This document shows positions 43,896 through 58,584 of a stretch of DNA of 64,000 nucleotides, in pieces; positions within the stretch are counted from its first letter, which is position 1; each line of letters opens with the position of its first letter. A program made the position numbers and the translations under genes. The DNA is from Lagopus muta (lineage: Eukaryota > Chordata > Aves > Galliformes > Phasianidae): assembly GCF_023343835.1 (NCBI RefSeq), contig NC_064444.1, positions 17,583,219-17,647,218 on the forward strand, given 5' to 3'. The notes below the pieces were generated by a model. That model searched no databases, was not told where the DNA came from, and saw nothing but the letters and a program-made list of their open reading frames with translations.

Positions 43896-46201
43896 TATTA
43901 ATATCTTCTGTATTTATAAGGAAGATGCCCAGAATGATTTCCTTAACGCTCGTGAAACTCCTTGCAGGATATTTTTGAGGCACGACGTCAGAGTTAAAAG
44001 GTGCAGGATTGCTGTACTCCCCAGTGGCCCTGCAGCTGAACTAACATGGCTCAGGGAGTTCGCTGAGCTGTCACCAGAGTGCTGAGCCTGCTGCAGCTTC
44101 TGCCCACGCCGTCAGCAAGGGAAAGAGCTAATCCAGGCACTGCTCCTGGTGCTGGCAGGCTGTGTCTTGGCTGTGAACTGCTGTGTGTGTTGCTACCAGG
44201 CTTTGTGGCTGCAGGTCAGTAGCTGCCTGATACTTCTGTCTAAAAAGGGCCAGATGCTGACCTGTGTTGTTTTGGGCCTTATTTAATATTTATCTAATTA
44301 ATTTGTATACAATTAGTCACTTAAGGATTCCTTCTCTTGCCCGTAGTGCTTAATATCCTGCTTTTCTGCTAATGTTTTTGGCAGGGGGATGTGGAGCATT
44401 GCTGGGCTGATTGCTCTCTGAGAAGAGCCAGAGTGTTCCTTGGCCTTGTGTTCTGTACCTGGCCAGATTCATCCCTGCCCATGGCAGCGAGCTGTGGTCA
44501 GCTCTCCTGCTCCATCCCGCCACTTCTTGGTATGTTGGTTATTTCTGAGGAAAAAGCCAAATGCACTCAAAGCCATACCCTGTAATTTAGGCAGGGAGAG
44601 AACAAGGCCAAAGTTACTGTTACTGTGCAAATGAACGTGGGGCATCACAAGTACTGGAGATGTCAGCCCTGTCCCATTGTATGGAGGAAGGAGAAGCAAA
44701 TAGCAAATTCCTTCCATGCTGCCGTTTTCTCCTGTCTGTGACTGCAAGGGGAGCTGTTTCCTGTAGCCAAGAGCCCACCAGGAAGCCGTGCAGTGAGGTT
44801 CAGGGCTGCTTTCTCCTGCCCTTTGATTATATTCCTAAAAGCTTTGCACAGTAACTGATTCTACCTTCTGGCTACTTTGTTTCTCTTACCTAGTCTTCAG
44901 CAGAGACTTGAGAGAGCAGCAGAGCATTGGGATCGCTGTGTGCTCCATAAACCCTTAACCATGAGGAGCAGCCACGACTGCTACTTGTGCACATGGTGTC
45001 TCAGCCGCTGAGCTTCTGCTTCTGCTGTGGAGCTGGAAGAAAGCAGAGCTTGGGCTTGGAGCCTGTTGTAGTTGTGTTAACGTACTGAGCTGTGCTCAGC
45101 TGCAAGCCCTGTTGGTTGCTTTGGCAGGTTTGGATGCCTTGCATGGCCTGTTGGACCAACCCTTGGCACTTCAGTACAGCTTGCACCTCCACCGCTCTGC
45201 AGTGCTACGTGACTTCTGAGCACAGATTTGTGAATTTCCCTTTGTTTATTGCTCAAAATTATATTTACTGCTCGTATAAATGTTCAGAACACTGTTCTTG
45301 TGGGATTTTTTTTTTATTTGCTGAAACTTAGAACCCTTCCTGTGTGGACTGTGACTCAAGATGTTGCTATCTTTTTGTACCGAAGGATGCTTTCGTTTCA
45401 GGTAAAGCACTGCTCTGCTGCTCCTCCCACTCCAATAATCTGTCACTCTTCAGCAATTGTATGGCGTGTGCTCATTCTCGGCATGCTTAATAAGTAAACC
45501 AAATAGCTGCTGGGCTCAGTGATCTCAGTATTTTTTTGGTTAACAAAGTAACCTTGAAAAGGAGAGTAGAGTACACACGAGGTGGGCGGGGAGTTGTATT
45601 TTTCAGCTGGTGTTAATGTTCAGGTGCACTCAACAGTCCAGTCTTGATGTCTGATACATACAGAAGTCTTACTCTACTATAAGAACTTGGGAGAGATCAA
45701 ATCTTTGTCTTTGCAGTATGGTTGTTAACGGGTGAAAATACAGAAATAGCACAGAGGCTGTGCTCAAGAAGTGTGCTGTTAACGTGCATCACTCAGGAGA
45801 CGGGTGATAGAATAGGAGCTTGGAGATCTGTTATTCAGCTGTCCCTACAGATGAGTGTGCAGATAATGCTGCATCTTGGCTCTGTTTAGCTGCGCTCTTT
45901 ACATACGGGTCTGGTTTTATGGCCCCTCCCAGGTTTTGCTGCTTTAGGGTGTATCTGCTGCCTCGGGAGTGCAGGCAGGGGCTGCTGTGCTGCTGGGTGC
46001 TGTCCTTGCACCCTGCCAGCCTGCCCACATAGGTGCTGTTTTTAGGAGGACTGAGCTGTCCTCATCCCTTCGTTCCCTGCCGCATAAACAAACCCCTGAA
46101 GTTTCTAAAGCCACTCGAGTGTAAAGGCTGCATGAAGAGGCTGTGAACCGAATTCAGTTAATACTTAAAGTCTCATTTTACCTCTCTTCTTTTCTTCCCA
46201 G

Positions 46202-46340
46202 AATCTAAAAATTTACTTTGACTTCGTTGAATGCGTCAAATTCTAACAAAATGGAAGCCAAAGCACAGCATGAAATATACCTTTGTCTGTATTAATATGC
46301 ATGAAGATTAGAAGCTTGTGTGTCTCTGAAACATCAGCAG
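46202..46340 (+). other. CTCF: Probable CTCF noncoding exon 2
   Basis: A 139-base block has a long pyrimidine tract and acceptor (TCTTCTTTTCTTCCCAG) and a consensus donor (ATCAGCAG|GTAAAGC). Human CTCF also has a second noncoding exon before the ATG exon. It holds three ATG codons opening short upstream frames: 46231-46311, 46251-46295 (good Kozak context, AAAATGG) and one from 46301 that would run across the splice into the coding exon and stop one base before the CTCF ATG. Assignment rests on splice signals and gene structure. Confidence 0.55.
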
Positions 46341-49300
46341 GTAAAGCAGCTCTCTGTGAGCCAGAGGAGGAATAGCATCTGTTATGTAATTGGACCAAGT
46401 TACTTTACCTTAATTGGGAAGTCATAGCTATGCTTATTCCCTCTAGAGGTATTTAGAAATAGGTTGCTGTTCTGAAAGCTTCTATTTTAAAAAGCAGAGG
46501 GATTTCAGAAGTATGTTGGGATGGGAGAGAGGTGCTTGTCTTAGCCAGCAGATTTCTTCCCACTTGGATCACTGGAGCATCCCTGGCTGTAGCAATGGAA
46601 GGAGCAGTGGATAGGTGAAGCACTTTGGATAGCAGAGAAATTGCAGGGCGTTGGAGAAATGCTGATGTGTTGGCATGAAAGGAGGTGGAGTGGGTGAGTG
46701 TGGTGCCCAGTGGTGGAGTGCAGAGTGGAGGCACAGGAGCCCCCTTCCTTTCTGACCAGCTTTGCTTGGTGATTATGTGCATGTAATAGTTCAGATGAAT
46801 GCCAACTCTCCCTTTTGTTAATGAGAGAAACATGCAATCCATCCCTGTAAATAAGGCTGTGAGGAAACCAAAGCTTGGTAAGTTTACAATTTGACTTTAG
46901 TAAACATATCTTGAGAACCTTACAAAATGAAAACTGGTACACAGAATCAGTGGGGAAGAAAATCAGCTGTCCAATTTGGGATAGTTGAGGAATAGTCCAG
47001 GGCTGGGTGGGACGGAAGAGTTTCCGGGGAGGTTCAGCAAAAGCTGATCCTTGTCACGGTTTTCCATTACTGCTTCTTGTTAGTACAGAATGTCCAGTTT
47101 GAAACTTACGTGTGATCAGATGGTGATTGATGGCGTGGCAGAGGGCGATAAGGCGGCGTCGTGGCTGCGAGGCAGAGCAGAAACGTTCCAAGTAGGTGCC
47201 AAGGCTGCGGCGTGCAAAAGCGCACGGCAACGCCATGAGTGTCAATGGACACAAATGGCATCCTGGAACGCAGCAGCAGAGCTGTGTTTTGGGAGTTCAG
47301 TGGATAAACAGCTTAAATGTGCATTTCCAAGGTGATGCTGTGGCAGAGAAGCTAATGGAGTTGTCAGATGCCTTAATGGAGGGAGCAGAGCTAGCGTTCT
47401 TACCTGTGAGGTGAAGTCATTACCAAGACACAGAGTATAGCTCTGCTGTCAGCACTTAAAGCAAAGCTAAGGAAAAAGGTACTGAACTGCAAAGGGAAAT
47501 AAACTCCCAGGGAGCTAGGAAATAGTGCTGTGCAGTGACACGGTGCTTCAGCGTGCTGCTTCTGAGCAAAACCCAGAGGTGGCTTGGTTGGTCCTCTGAT
47601 ATCCCTGCTTTGTCTTGCCAGGGAGATCAGCGAGCTGCCTTAGTCTTGCTGACACGCACAAACAAGAGTTTGTAGGCAGATAAATTCAGTGCACGAGATG
47701 TAAGTTGCTTTCACAGAGGAGGTGATGAACCTTCGGGTCACATGATAGGAAGAACAGTGGTGATTTCTCCGTTTCTAAATGTCTTTGCATTGGGATCGTG
47801 GAAAAAAAAATACTGGAAATTATTTCAGTACAGAAAAGAAGAGTAAACAACAGGTAATAATTTCGTGTTATGACGATGGGTCGTGTCTAGAGGCTTGAGT
47901 ATTTGACTTTCTGAGCTCTCCTGTGTTATGGTTAGCACATGACAGCAGGCTGAGCATCTCCACATGGAGAAGGCTGTCATCTCAAAGTGCTTTCCCTATC
48001 TTACATTAAGAAGATGGGAATGGGCAGAAGTTAGCTTGAATCAGCTGCAGAGCAAACTTGAAAATAACCCATGTGGTCTTCTGGCTGGTAGTTTCAGTGC
48101 TTCTGAAGCTTGAATTTGGCAGTCTGAGTTTCCTGGCTGTTTGCAGGAGGCCAAGTAGGGTAATTCAAGAAAACAAATGGTTTTCAGTTTTGTGGTTTGT
48201 TGGTGTGGGTTTGTTTTGTTTTGTTTTCAGGATCCAGTGTGTGTGCAGTGATAGCTGTTCTGCAGCGTGGCTTCTAGCTCCTGGCCAGCTTTTTAGGTGG
48301 ACACAGGGAGTCCTGTGGTGAGCCTGCAGTTGGTAGGAGAAAGAAACGGAGAAAATACACCCCAGCTGATGGAGATTTTGCAGGGTGCTATGGAGAAAGT
48401 GGGTCTGAAAGGCATCTGCAGGTCCAGAGGCTGAGATCCCTGATCCAGACAGGGCCGAGGGTACAGCTGCAGGCAGCTCTGGTGCTCTCCCTGTGTGCTG
48501 TTTCCTGCTTGAGCTTTGGGATAACAGACTAGTGGATTAGATGGGCATTGATCCTACTCTGTAGAGCATTGCTCCTGTTGGAGAAAGCTGTCATCAGCAG
48601 GTTGAAAAATGCCCTGCCAGTGAGCTTACAGCTCTTGCTGTGTTGGGAATAACACCAAAGAATTTGGGGAAGTAGGAACACTGGTTTTCCTGGCAAATTC
48701 TTTTCCACCAGGACCTTCTGCTTGTGTGCATTGCCAGGCAATCAGTTGGTTTGCACGCAGCTACGTACACACATCCCACAGGCAGGTGGAGAGCAGCTAG
48801 GTGGAAGTGGAACAGCTTTTGTGGAACTCAGTAAGTGCCTCAATAAATCCTGGGGGGAAAAAAACCCAGAGGCTTTCTGAAAAGGTCATTTAGATGACAA
48901 GTACTGATCAGAGCATTTGGATATTGGTAAGCATTTTTTACTCTGCTGAAGCAGACCAGTAAATGTTACTGTATGTTTAATATCACTGTGAAAGGAATCA
49001 AATTCTCCTGTTTATAAAGAAATAAACATCACTGCTCTGGACTGGATCCTAGGGGAGCTTTCCACTGCCATGGAACCAACAGCAACTTTTGGCAGGTTTC
49101 TTCATCTTCTCGTATAGCTTCTCCATCTAGTAGTGTTTGGTTTCTAAAGCTGTCACCTTCTAACCAATTCCAAACAGGGATTTTAAAACGGAAAAGAAAA
49201 AAGGAAATGGTACTGAATTAAAATTGCCCTTAAATTGGGGTGTACCTACTTGTCTTAGTAGTTTAAAATGGTGGCTTTCTTTTATGTGCTAGGCTGTTTG

Positions 49301-50319
49301 CATGGGGATGCCTGCTGAGTATGTAACTCACTATGTGCAATTTCTCATCTTTAAGGGGAGATTTATTGATTCTTGTGCTTGTGTTGAATGCACAAAAGGT
49401 GCACACTGGTTACTTGACCCTTGCCTGGCTTCTATGTTAATGTACTCCTTCCTGCTCAGCGGTGGCTGCTGTTGATTCCTACCTGCTCTGCTGGCCCTTG
49501 TGGCTGCTGGAGTGCTATGCGAGCCCACAGGAGTTGATGCTTGGTTCCTGTTGTGTGCATGGAAGTAGTTTTGTCCTCCTGAAGCAGCTGTAAGCAAGGA
49601 GGTGGTGCTGGGTGTTTGTCCTGCCCTGTTCACAGACCAGCTCCCACTGGTTCCTCTGTCCCAGCTGGTCAGCATGGTGTGGTGGTGCCCATTAAAGCTT
49701 CGTGTCCCAGAGCTGCCTCTTCAGATGGGCTCTCACAGCCTCCCCCACCACTGGAGACACAAACTCGTTATGGTTCTGCAGAGGAGTGCACGTGGTAGCC
49801 CTCGTTTCTTCCATGTTTCTTCTTTTTTCTTTATCAGTTTGGATTTACTCATCTCAGCCTTGGGTTTTCTCTGGCAAATTGGCAATTTCCGCCTTTTCTA
49901 TCTGAGCTTTTCTCTGATGTTGGTGTTTGTGCAGCCCTTCTTTGATTTGGTATCACTCACTCATGATTCTTTTTATCTCCTAAATGTTGATACAGTGATT
50001 CTGTGCTCTGGCAGTGCTGTTTTCTTCAATTAAAACGGAGAGGTTTCAAATATTCTTCCCTCAGAAGTGCAGGTCGCCAGCAAATTGCTCAGAGTGGCAG
50101 TGCTTCTGCACATTAAAAGTACACTGAGAACTGGTTGATGTTTGACATCTTGCACACGTATTCCTGGTCCCCTAGAAGGTGCGTGGACAGCAGTGCTGAG
50201 ACCAACAAATCCGTCTTCAGAGCAGTCCAGCTGTAACTGCATGCATGAAAAGGAGCTCATTAGATTTGAAGTTTGTTCATCCTTAATCTTACATATTCTC
50301 CTGCTGGAAAATGACAAAA

Positions 50320-50640
50320 CAGTTTATGTTGGAAGGGATCTCTGGAGGTACAAGCCCTGGCTCAGACAGGGCTGACTATCACATTAAATGAGGATGTTTA
50401 AGGTTGTATCTAACAAATATTTTCAGTATCCAGAAGATAAGTCTTCTGTATCTCTGAGCAGCCTGTTCCAGCGTTTGGCCTCCAAGCGTGTGGTTTTGTC
50501 TCCCTGCCCTCTGTTAAGGCAGCAGTACAACCTCTCCTTTGCCTTCCCACAGCTGCATTGGCTTGCACACAGCGTCCTGCCCCCAGACTGTCCCAGTGCT
50601 CCTGTGCAGGGCTAAGGGAGCTCAAAAATGGGCCTGTGGA
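50320..50640 (-). repeat. Diverged CR1 fragment
   Basis: 'TTATGTTGGAAGGGATCTCT' and later 'AGCAGCCTGTTCCAGCGTTT' with 'CCTGCCCTCTGTTAAGGCAG' fit an old minus-strand CR1. Confidence 0.65.
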
Positions 50641-53600
50641 GCAGCAACGTTTCCAGCTTGTCCTGTTTTCCTTCGAGCTTATCGTGCCTTACCTACGTGC
50701 CAGAAATCTGATTGGAAGGTAAATGCATGCAAGGCCAGAAAACATGCTGGTTCCTTTTCCAGTAAACAAGTGCAGGAGTGGCTTTTCTGCCCTCTGACAT
50801 CACCATGGAGGGGATCTGAACAAGGATGCCTTCCTTTTCATAGCCTGTGCACTTGTGTTGCTGGAACACCTTGCTCCTTGGGCTGTGTTAGTAAGATGAT
50901 GTTTCTTGAGTGGTGTCTGAGCTGCCTGTCATAAAACCCCTTTGAAAACTCCTGTAACCTCTTTCCTGTCTGCCTTTTGGAAGGAGAAGGGCGGTGATCA
51001 TCCTTTCATTTACCAACCATTCTTATTTCTCAATTCAAATCTCACAGAAAGCAAAGCTGGAATAAAAGAGGTAAATAAAAAAGATGCTTCGGTTTGGTGG
51101 GCTCTGCTGCCCACTGTGTTGTGCCCAGTCCCAGGATGGGTAAGGTGATGCAGTTCCATGCAGGAGATGGTTGCTGTGCACCACCTGTCTTCCGGTGCTT
51201 CACTCTTCAGTTTATTTTGTACTAACTTACACGTTGTTAAGCTTCAGGAGATACCCATCTTTCCCCGTGGCCCCTGTGAGCATCCCTTTTTCTGGTCAAT
51301 GTCTCCAGCTTAGGAGATTTTTATTGAGTGTTGACTAAAAGGAGATCAATTCTGAATACTTTGGAAGCTTGCTGTCACCAAACGTTCACAGCTCTCCCAA
51401 GCTTTATCAGCAGTGGTCTCTGAAGCTGATAATTAAAAATAGACTTGTCAAGGAAAAACTGCAGCCAGAAGCCAGAGCTTTGTACTAAATAATAAACAGG
51501 AGAGCCAGGGGAAGAAAAAATACTGAAATTGGAAGGGCACAGAACTACTATGGAACTTAACACTGCTTGGCACGGGCTAATAGCACATGCCTGGTTTTAG
51601 AAGGCTTTCTGGGGGTTGCTTACTGTTTCCAGGGGTGTTAGCATGTATGCACACTAAGGACTGAACAGGATTACTGGTAAGGAGTGATGTGCTGGCCTCT
51701 AGATGCTTCAGTTGTGTAAAAGTGAGTATTTTAAGCTCTTAATTGATGAGGGTGCTGGAGCCTCACAACTTTCCAACTAGCTGAGGCTGTTCTTCTGCAG
51801 AATGATGAGGTTGGAAGCGTGTTAAAGCTAGCTCTGTTGCTTTATTAATAGTGTTGACTGCATTGACTGTGTAACGGGTTATACGTGGTGTGATTTACAC
51901 CCCAGTGCCAATAACAATTATGTTTGTGGTGTGATTTGGTATTGCACAGTGCAGGATGACACGGACACCTGAAGCAGACGTGACCAGCTCCAAAATGTCA
52001 TGCAGCACTCTCAGCTTGATGCTAGGTCTACGCAGTTCTTGGTTGTAAGGACTTAAAATGCTGAAGAGTTTGAGAAGAGGTAGAGAGAGGAGTGTGTAAA
52101 AGAAGGTCATTCTTCCTGGTAAGAACACGAAAGCTGATGGAAGTACTCTGTGGGTTTTGTTTAAGGCTTGTTGAAAAAGTGAAGGAGTCCTCCAGCAGTC
52201 ACAGTTCTGTTTTTAGTGGTAGGGAACTACACGTTTCCCATTTAAAAAGCATTAAACATCCAAATAGTGTTTTTTTTTCCCCCCTCCCTCTCCTTCCTTT
52301 GTCTTCTGTGTAGTTGTACTGTTCCTACTCATTTATTCCGTTCCAGAGAGCATTCTGACATCAAGCTGCATGAAGAATAGCCAGTATGAGGAGGACAGAT
52401 CAGTCCAGGCAGAAGTGCAGAAGCATCGAGAACATAAGTGTGAATGAAGGGGTTTCAGTGTGTGCTCTGCATTCCATGCTGAGGCACTGGCTTCCTAAGC
52501 ACTCCAAGGTAGCACTGTTAGGAAGAATCCCTCTAGCTGTGCTTCTCTTTTGCTTTGCTGGTGTTTGGTCACGCCAGAGACCTGGTCTGCATGGAAATAA
52601 GTTGTTTGTTTGGCTACATGAGCTCTGGCCTCGTTTCCTGACCAAGCTGCAGTCTTGGAAATCCTTGTGCTGGCACAAGGAGTAGTTGAGGTGATGTGGG
52701 TGGGAATGAGCAGGCAGTTAAAGGCAGGGATGGCGTTGGCAGCATGAGCCCAAGTGCTTGGAAAATGAGGCTTTAGTCCTGGTGGAAAAGTTTGTTGCTG
52801 TTTGGTTTTTATTTTCCCCTCCAAAGCTGAGTGCCTTTACAGAATTTTCATCTGCTTCGAAATCCAATTGAAATGACATTCCTTGGTCTGTCGGAATGTC
52901 CAGGTGGATTAAACAGCTCAAAACTCCATCATGAGGGCTGCTGCCTAGGGTTAATGTGGGCTTGGTTCTGTTTGTGTCTGTTCCAGCACTTACTAATGCA
53001 GAGTAACTTTCCTGAGATCTGTGATTCAAGAGTAAGGGTGACTTAATTTGGGCTACAGGCATTTGTCTTGTCCACCGCCCTCGTGCCATCCGTGTTCCCA
53101 GAACTCCTGGAATTTCCTGTCTCTGCTGGAAGGATGGCAAACTACACCTTTCCAGCTGACAGCCTGACATTAAACCAGCTGGCACCGACTTTGGTTTTCC
53201 TTAATGCATCAGGGTGTAATTTGTGAGGTGATTAGCAGTTACAGCATCAGAGCTGGTCATGGGGCAGGAAGCATGGTACCGTCCCAGGGATGAGCACTGC
53301 CTGCTGTGATTTGAAACCCAAATTGGGCAGGGCATCACTACTTAGTGTTTGTGCAGAGATGAAAGCAAGCAAGAGCTGGTGCCCAAAAGCTTGTTCATGG
53401 GTGGTACTTCATCTAGATAAAGCCCTGGAGGAAAACAAATTCCAAACGCTTGTACCTGGTTGTGAAGGCTCCAGACTGCACTGCTCTCTTCCTGGTGTAG
53501 CAGTACCTGGAGTTGCTGTTCTGATGTCATGCAACACAGCATCAGGTAGCCATTGGTCTTTAAAGAAACACCTTTATTTGCTTTTTGCAGTTTGTTAGTA

Positions 53601-55644
53601 TCCTGAATGAAAGCCTCAGTCATTGTGTGAAGGGCAAAATGACCACAAGTGCTTGTTAATTAAAACCATTAACCTCTTTCAAAATCTGCCTGCAGAATTA
53701 GGCTTTCCCTTTTGTGACACTGGACTCCACGGGCTGTTTGGATTTGAAGGTAAAAATACATTGAGAGCAATGGCAAAGTATTGTAGTTGTCCCAGTGATC
53801 TTTTTGTGAGCCCCTTCGTTGCTTTTACATTATGAAGAGCTATAAATGAGCCAAGCAGTGAGTTCTTCTGTGGCTGTTACTTTTAAATTGTAAATCTTTC
53901 CATATTTTACATTGGATAAAGTTGCACGTTTGTCTTTGTGACCTGAACTGTCAGATTAGTAGAACAGAATACCTTTCTTAATGTATCAAAAAGGGAAACA
54001 TCTCAAAAAAAAAAAATCATGTTTTCCTTCTCTCACTGTCTGTAGTGAGAGAAGAACTGATGTCAGCTAACGAGGCTATAGGAGCAGTTATTGGAAGAAA
54101 TAAGAAAAATAAAACCATTGTTAGCTAACAATGGAAGGAGAAATTAAGGAAGAGTGGAACAAGGCTTGATTAAGTGCAAGAAAATGTAATGAAGTTGTCC
54201 TAACTGCCTTCTTTTGATGCAGCCTACTTTCCTCATGAAGGCTCACCACATGAAGCTGAAGGAAGTTAGCTGCAGCCCGAGAGACTTGAATACACGTGGG
54301 AGTTATTGCCATAACTTCAGCAGTTTCCATGATTTCAACAATTCACTGTGTTCTCTTACACTTTCCTCTCTCTGGTAGGCCATGTCTTATTAAGGCATAG
54401 TCATCAGTGTGGGTTCTGGAAGGTCTGTGAATCAGTGGTGTGTGCTACTCACCAAGTGGTGGTGGTGGCCAGAAGTTCTCCTCGCTTTGCATCATCATCT
54501 CCTGAGGCACAGTGAGTGTTCAGAAGAGCTCTGGTGAAATCCCTGAATGCTTTCATGTGTTCAGGACGTTTGGAGATGTTGTCTGTAGAGGCCTTGAGTT
54601 AGCTGTAGTGCTTGGAATGCACTGTAAGCCTAATTCATTGCCCACAGTGCTGCTGAACGACCTGCATCCAAGGGAGATGGGCTGACTTTGCTATGGAGGA
54701 TTTAATAGGGCAAAAAGGTAAAAATCTGGATAACATCTGGATGAAAACATGCTGCCTTCACATAAGCAGGAGTGACAGGTAACTTTGGTTCACAGTTGGC
54801 AACTGGCTGTGTGAAATAGTGTGGTTTTGATCACAGCTGTTGGTCGCAGAGAGGAAGGTGCCCACAAACTGGCTGCGACCTGTGGGATTGCGTGATGATT
54901 GAGAGGAAGCAGTTTCACTCTTAGGCTCGCTCAGTGGATGGCAGAATGGCACAGAGTGCAGGGCCACAGCTCAGTGCAGCCACCTGGCTTCAGGGACACA
55001 AAGCTCCTGCTGCTTGAAGTGCTGGCACTGTTACCCTACCTCTGTGTCTGCCCAAGCGTTCGTGGGGGGGGAATCACATCAGGAGTTGTGTGTTCTATCG
55101 TAATTAACCATTTCTTCCTCTGTTAGTTTTCAGCTGGAGTGAGTTATTGATGGTGTTCGTTATGCAGGTGGGTGTATTATTCTGTCAATGCAAAGAAGGG
55201 AATGGCAAAGAGGAGGTGAGAGCAGCTCATTCAGCAGCAGTATGGTGTTTTCCTTCTTGAAGTGATTGTGCAACATTGTGCAAGTTCAGAATCTTGTCTC
55301 CTGTCTGGTTAATGGCAGTAAGGGTGGTTTCCTCAGGATGGTAATTTGGCATAGGCATCCACTTATATGCTTTGAGTCGTTCCCTGGAAGAATGTGCTTT
55401 TCTCCCTGCCCTGTTAGGGAGGCCAGCCTTCAGCACAGACAGCTTGGCTGGGTAGCAGCCATAGGACTGCAGGCACCATCAGAGCTGTCTGCCCACACCC
55501 AGTCCCTTTGTGGGTCAGTACTTAGGGAAACCATCCTTCCATGGCTTTACACTGGCAGCCCTTTACTTCAGCTGTGGCTCTTTATGCATTTCATAGCTTT
55601 CTCAAGTTGAAAGGCTGCTTTTTATAGACAGAAAAGACATAAGC

Positions 55645-55790
55645 ATAGGTTGGCCAGGTTGGATGGGGCCCTGGGCAGCCTGGTCTGGTATTAAATATGG
55701 AGGTTGGTGGCCCTGCCTGGGGCAGGGGGGCTGGAGCTTCGTGCTCCTTGAGGTCCCTTCCAACCCAAGCCATTCTGTGATTCTATGAAG
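55645..55790 (+). repeat. CR1 3'-end fragment
   Basis: 'CCAGGTTGGATGGGGCCCTG', 'GGCAGCCTGGTCTGGTATTA' and the end 'CCTTCCAACCCAAGCCATTC' with TGTGATTCTATGA form a clear plus-strand CR1 3' end, one of the less diverged copies here. Confidence 0.9.
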
Positions 55791-58584
55791 TTGGTGTTTT
55801 TCTTTTTGCTTATTCTGTATGAAATGGTAAACATATTTCTGAGAGTAGTTGCTTAATAGTGAATCAATGGGAGTGCCTTTGAAAAAGATAATTAAAGCTG
55901 TAATAGATGTTTATCAAGTAGCAGGTTTGATTTTATTTTCTTTTAATGCTTTCAGTGCCAGTGTTCTGGATGGCAAGAAGGAAATGAGAACAGCTGGAAA
56001 TGGTTGTAGCACTCATAACCAGTGGATATGGGATTTAATGCAGCAGGCAAACCAAAGCTCTGTTTCCAGCATGAGAGAATTCCTTGATAAACCAAAGTTC
56101 CCAATTTCTCAGGCATGCCAGCTTTCCTACCATCAGCAGCTGTGATAGCACTGTGAAAGCAGCCTGTCTCAAGCTGTATCAAGTAGCATGACGTTTGATA
56201 GGCTTACCTTCAGTAGAAGAAAAAGTTGGTTCCCTCTTCCACCCTGTTCTTAATTCAGCACAGCTTTAAGCCTTTGCATGTGTTTCATTTATGATCGAAT
56301 GCTTAAGCATATCTGCTCCTATTCATCTTTTATGTTTCTCTGAGCAATTAGCAACAAATGAACGAGAGTTTCCTATGAAATTTCAGTCCTTGTGTATGTA
56401 ATCTGAGCTCTGGTTGAACTCTCTGCTCTTTGTACCGCTTCCCTTGCTGTGTGAGGATTTCTTGGGTTTGAGTGCCACACTGTGGAGAGCAGGAATTGGC
56501 ATACACAGCAATGGAGAGCGTGAGGCTGTGGGAGGAGGAAGCTCCTGCACCCAGTTCATATTCTGGATTTGCTGCCTGTGTCTTTCTGTTGATAAACCTA
56601 GGAATCTTGGTGATTATGGCACCGTTGTGCAAACTAAAGATGGGCAGTAGTGAGGAAGCAGTAAATGTTGGCCAGCTGTAGCATCTTAATAGAAGCAGAG
56701 CTAGGATAGCCTGTGCTTAATGCACTTGGGCTGGCTGGGATTACATTTCTCTCAAGCAACCTTTTGATTTCTTTCTTTGAAATAAGCTGCCAACTTTTAC
56801 CAGATGCATACCCTGATTTATTTCTGCTTGTTTCAATTTTTTAGGTAGGCAACTTGTTTAATTACTAAAACAGGGTCTGCTCTGTAGGCATCCCCATTTC
56901 TCTCCCAGCGAGTTGGGCTATGGCAGCACAGCTCACTGGTGTGTGGTGCTGTGTCTCATTTAGAGTCTGTTGAGGGCATGTGTGTCAAGAGCTCTACAGT
57001 GAGAGATGCTGAGCAGTGCCCATCTGTAGGGTGGGAGACAGAGCAGGGGTGGCTCAGGTGAATGGCAGCACGCTCCTGCAGTTGTGTGTGTCCTTTGGCT
57101 GAAGTCTCGCTCACCAAAGCAGCAGCCTGCCTTCCTAAGCTGGTAAACCTTCCTGACACCATAAGCAGCATGCTGGAGTCTTTGGATGCTGACTGGGGAC
57201 ACAGGGGCAACCTGGTGTGTGACCAAGGGGTGCTGCTCCCTCCCACCCATGGAGCTCCTGCTGTGCAGCGTCTGGGAGCTCACTCCTAGGTGCATTTACA
57301 GGTTTATTGCCAACCTGAATGATGCAGTTATTAAAGAGAGCCTTAGGAGAGCCCCACCTGGACTGCTGGGAACTGGCTGTGCTAGTGTCAGCTGCTGACC
57401 TCTGCTTTGTTCCATCAAGTGGAACTGCTAGTTCTGCAGATGGGCTTGTGCCATTTTTTCCTCATCTGCAGTCTTGTTACCTCCCACCCAATTTATCACG
57501 TTCTTTTCTTTAGCTCTGTCCTCCCTTCCTTTGGGAGGATGGAAAAGGTGAAACCTAAAGAGGTTTCTCCTCACACTTGAGATCATTGAAAGGCCATTTG
57601 CTCTGATGGTTTTACCCTTACCAGAGAGCAGGGAGCAGAGCACTGTTCCTGTGGCTGCTGCCTGGCATTCAGCTCTCACATCATCTTGTGTGCTTCAGCC
57701 ATGCGTCTGGATGGGCTGGATGCTGATGGGTGGTGAAGGAAGAGGGCAGCATCCCTACAGGGAGGCACTTTGGGGCCATATTGCAGCATCTCTGGGTGGC
57801 TGATCCCCCCTGGAGACCACTGCTGCTCCTGGGAAGCAATATAAATAGTGAGACCACGAGGAGGTGGGTGTCCCCAGTGGGAGCAGCATTGTTCTGGCAC
57901 TCTGCTCCGAACCACCATCCCTCACACTGAAGTGAAGCTAGAGCTGGGCATGCTGTGCTCGTCCTGCCCGAGGAGGGCACTGTGCTCTCATTCAAGATGG
58001 GAGCCCTGCATTGCTCACAGGAAACAGGCCTCGCTGCCTGGAGCCTTTTTACTTCCTTAGCAGGCGCGGTAGGAGAAACTTACACATATAGAAAGCAAGT
58101 AAGAATATAATTGGAGGAATTTCTAACCGTAAGAACTGAAGTCTTCATTCTTATCCTTTTTCCTCCTGAAAAAGCTTTGCAGTTCTCAAGCTTAATGCTT
58201 CGTGTCAGCTCTTTGCCTGTGACAGTATGTTACTTTTGTGTCTTTAACACGTATAGCCAAAGACAGACTCTGGTATTACTAATCTAAATGAAGTGAAATC
58301 CTAAAGAGGCTCAGTAGAGAGTGAAATTGCAGTAGATCTTGCCTGTGGGATTTGCAGTTCTTACGAATCGAGACTGTGCATCTCACGTAATACTTCTCCT
58401 TGCTTTCCAAATAACTGGTGGGGGTGTCTCGCTGCGGGCAGCATCCTCGGTTGCCTTGGTTTATGGTGGCAGGAGGCAGGTAAGGAGAAATCCTTTCAGC
58501 TCTCAGTCGGTCTGCTGGACATAAGAGCATTGCAGCGCCTCGCTTAGGCCGTTTGCCTTTCAGGAGGGTTGGTGCAGCTGTTAA

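Noticed and set aside
52386..52685. 99-residue open frame in CTCF intron
   Set aside because: No recognisable domain, no start context, not flanked by splice signals that fit CTCF.
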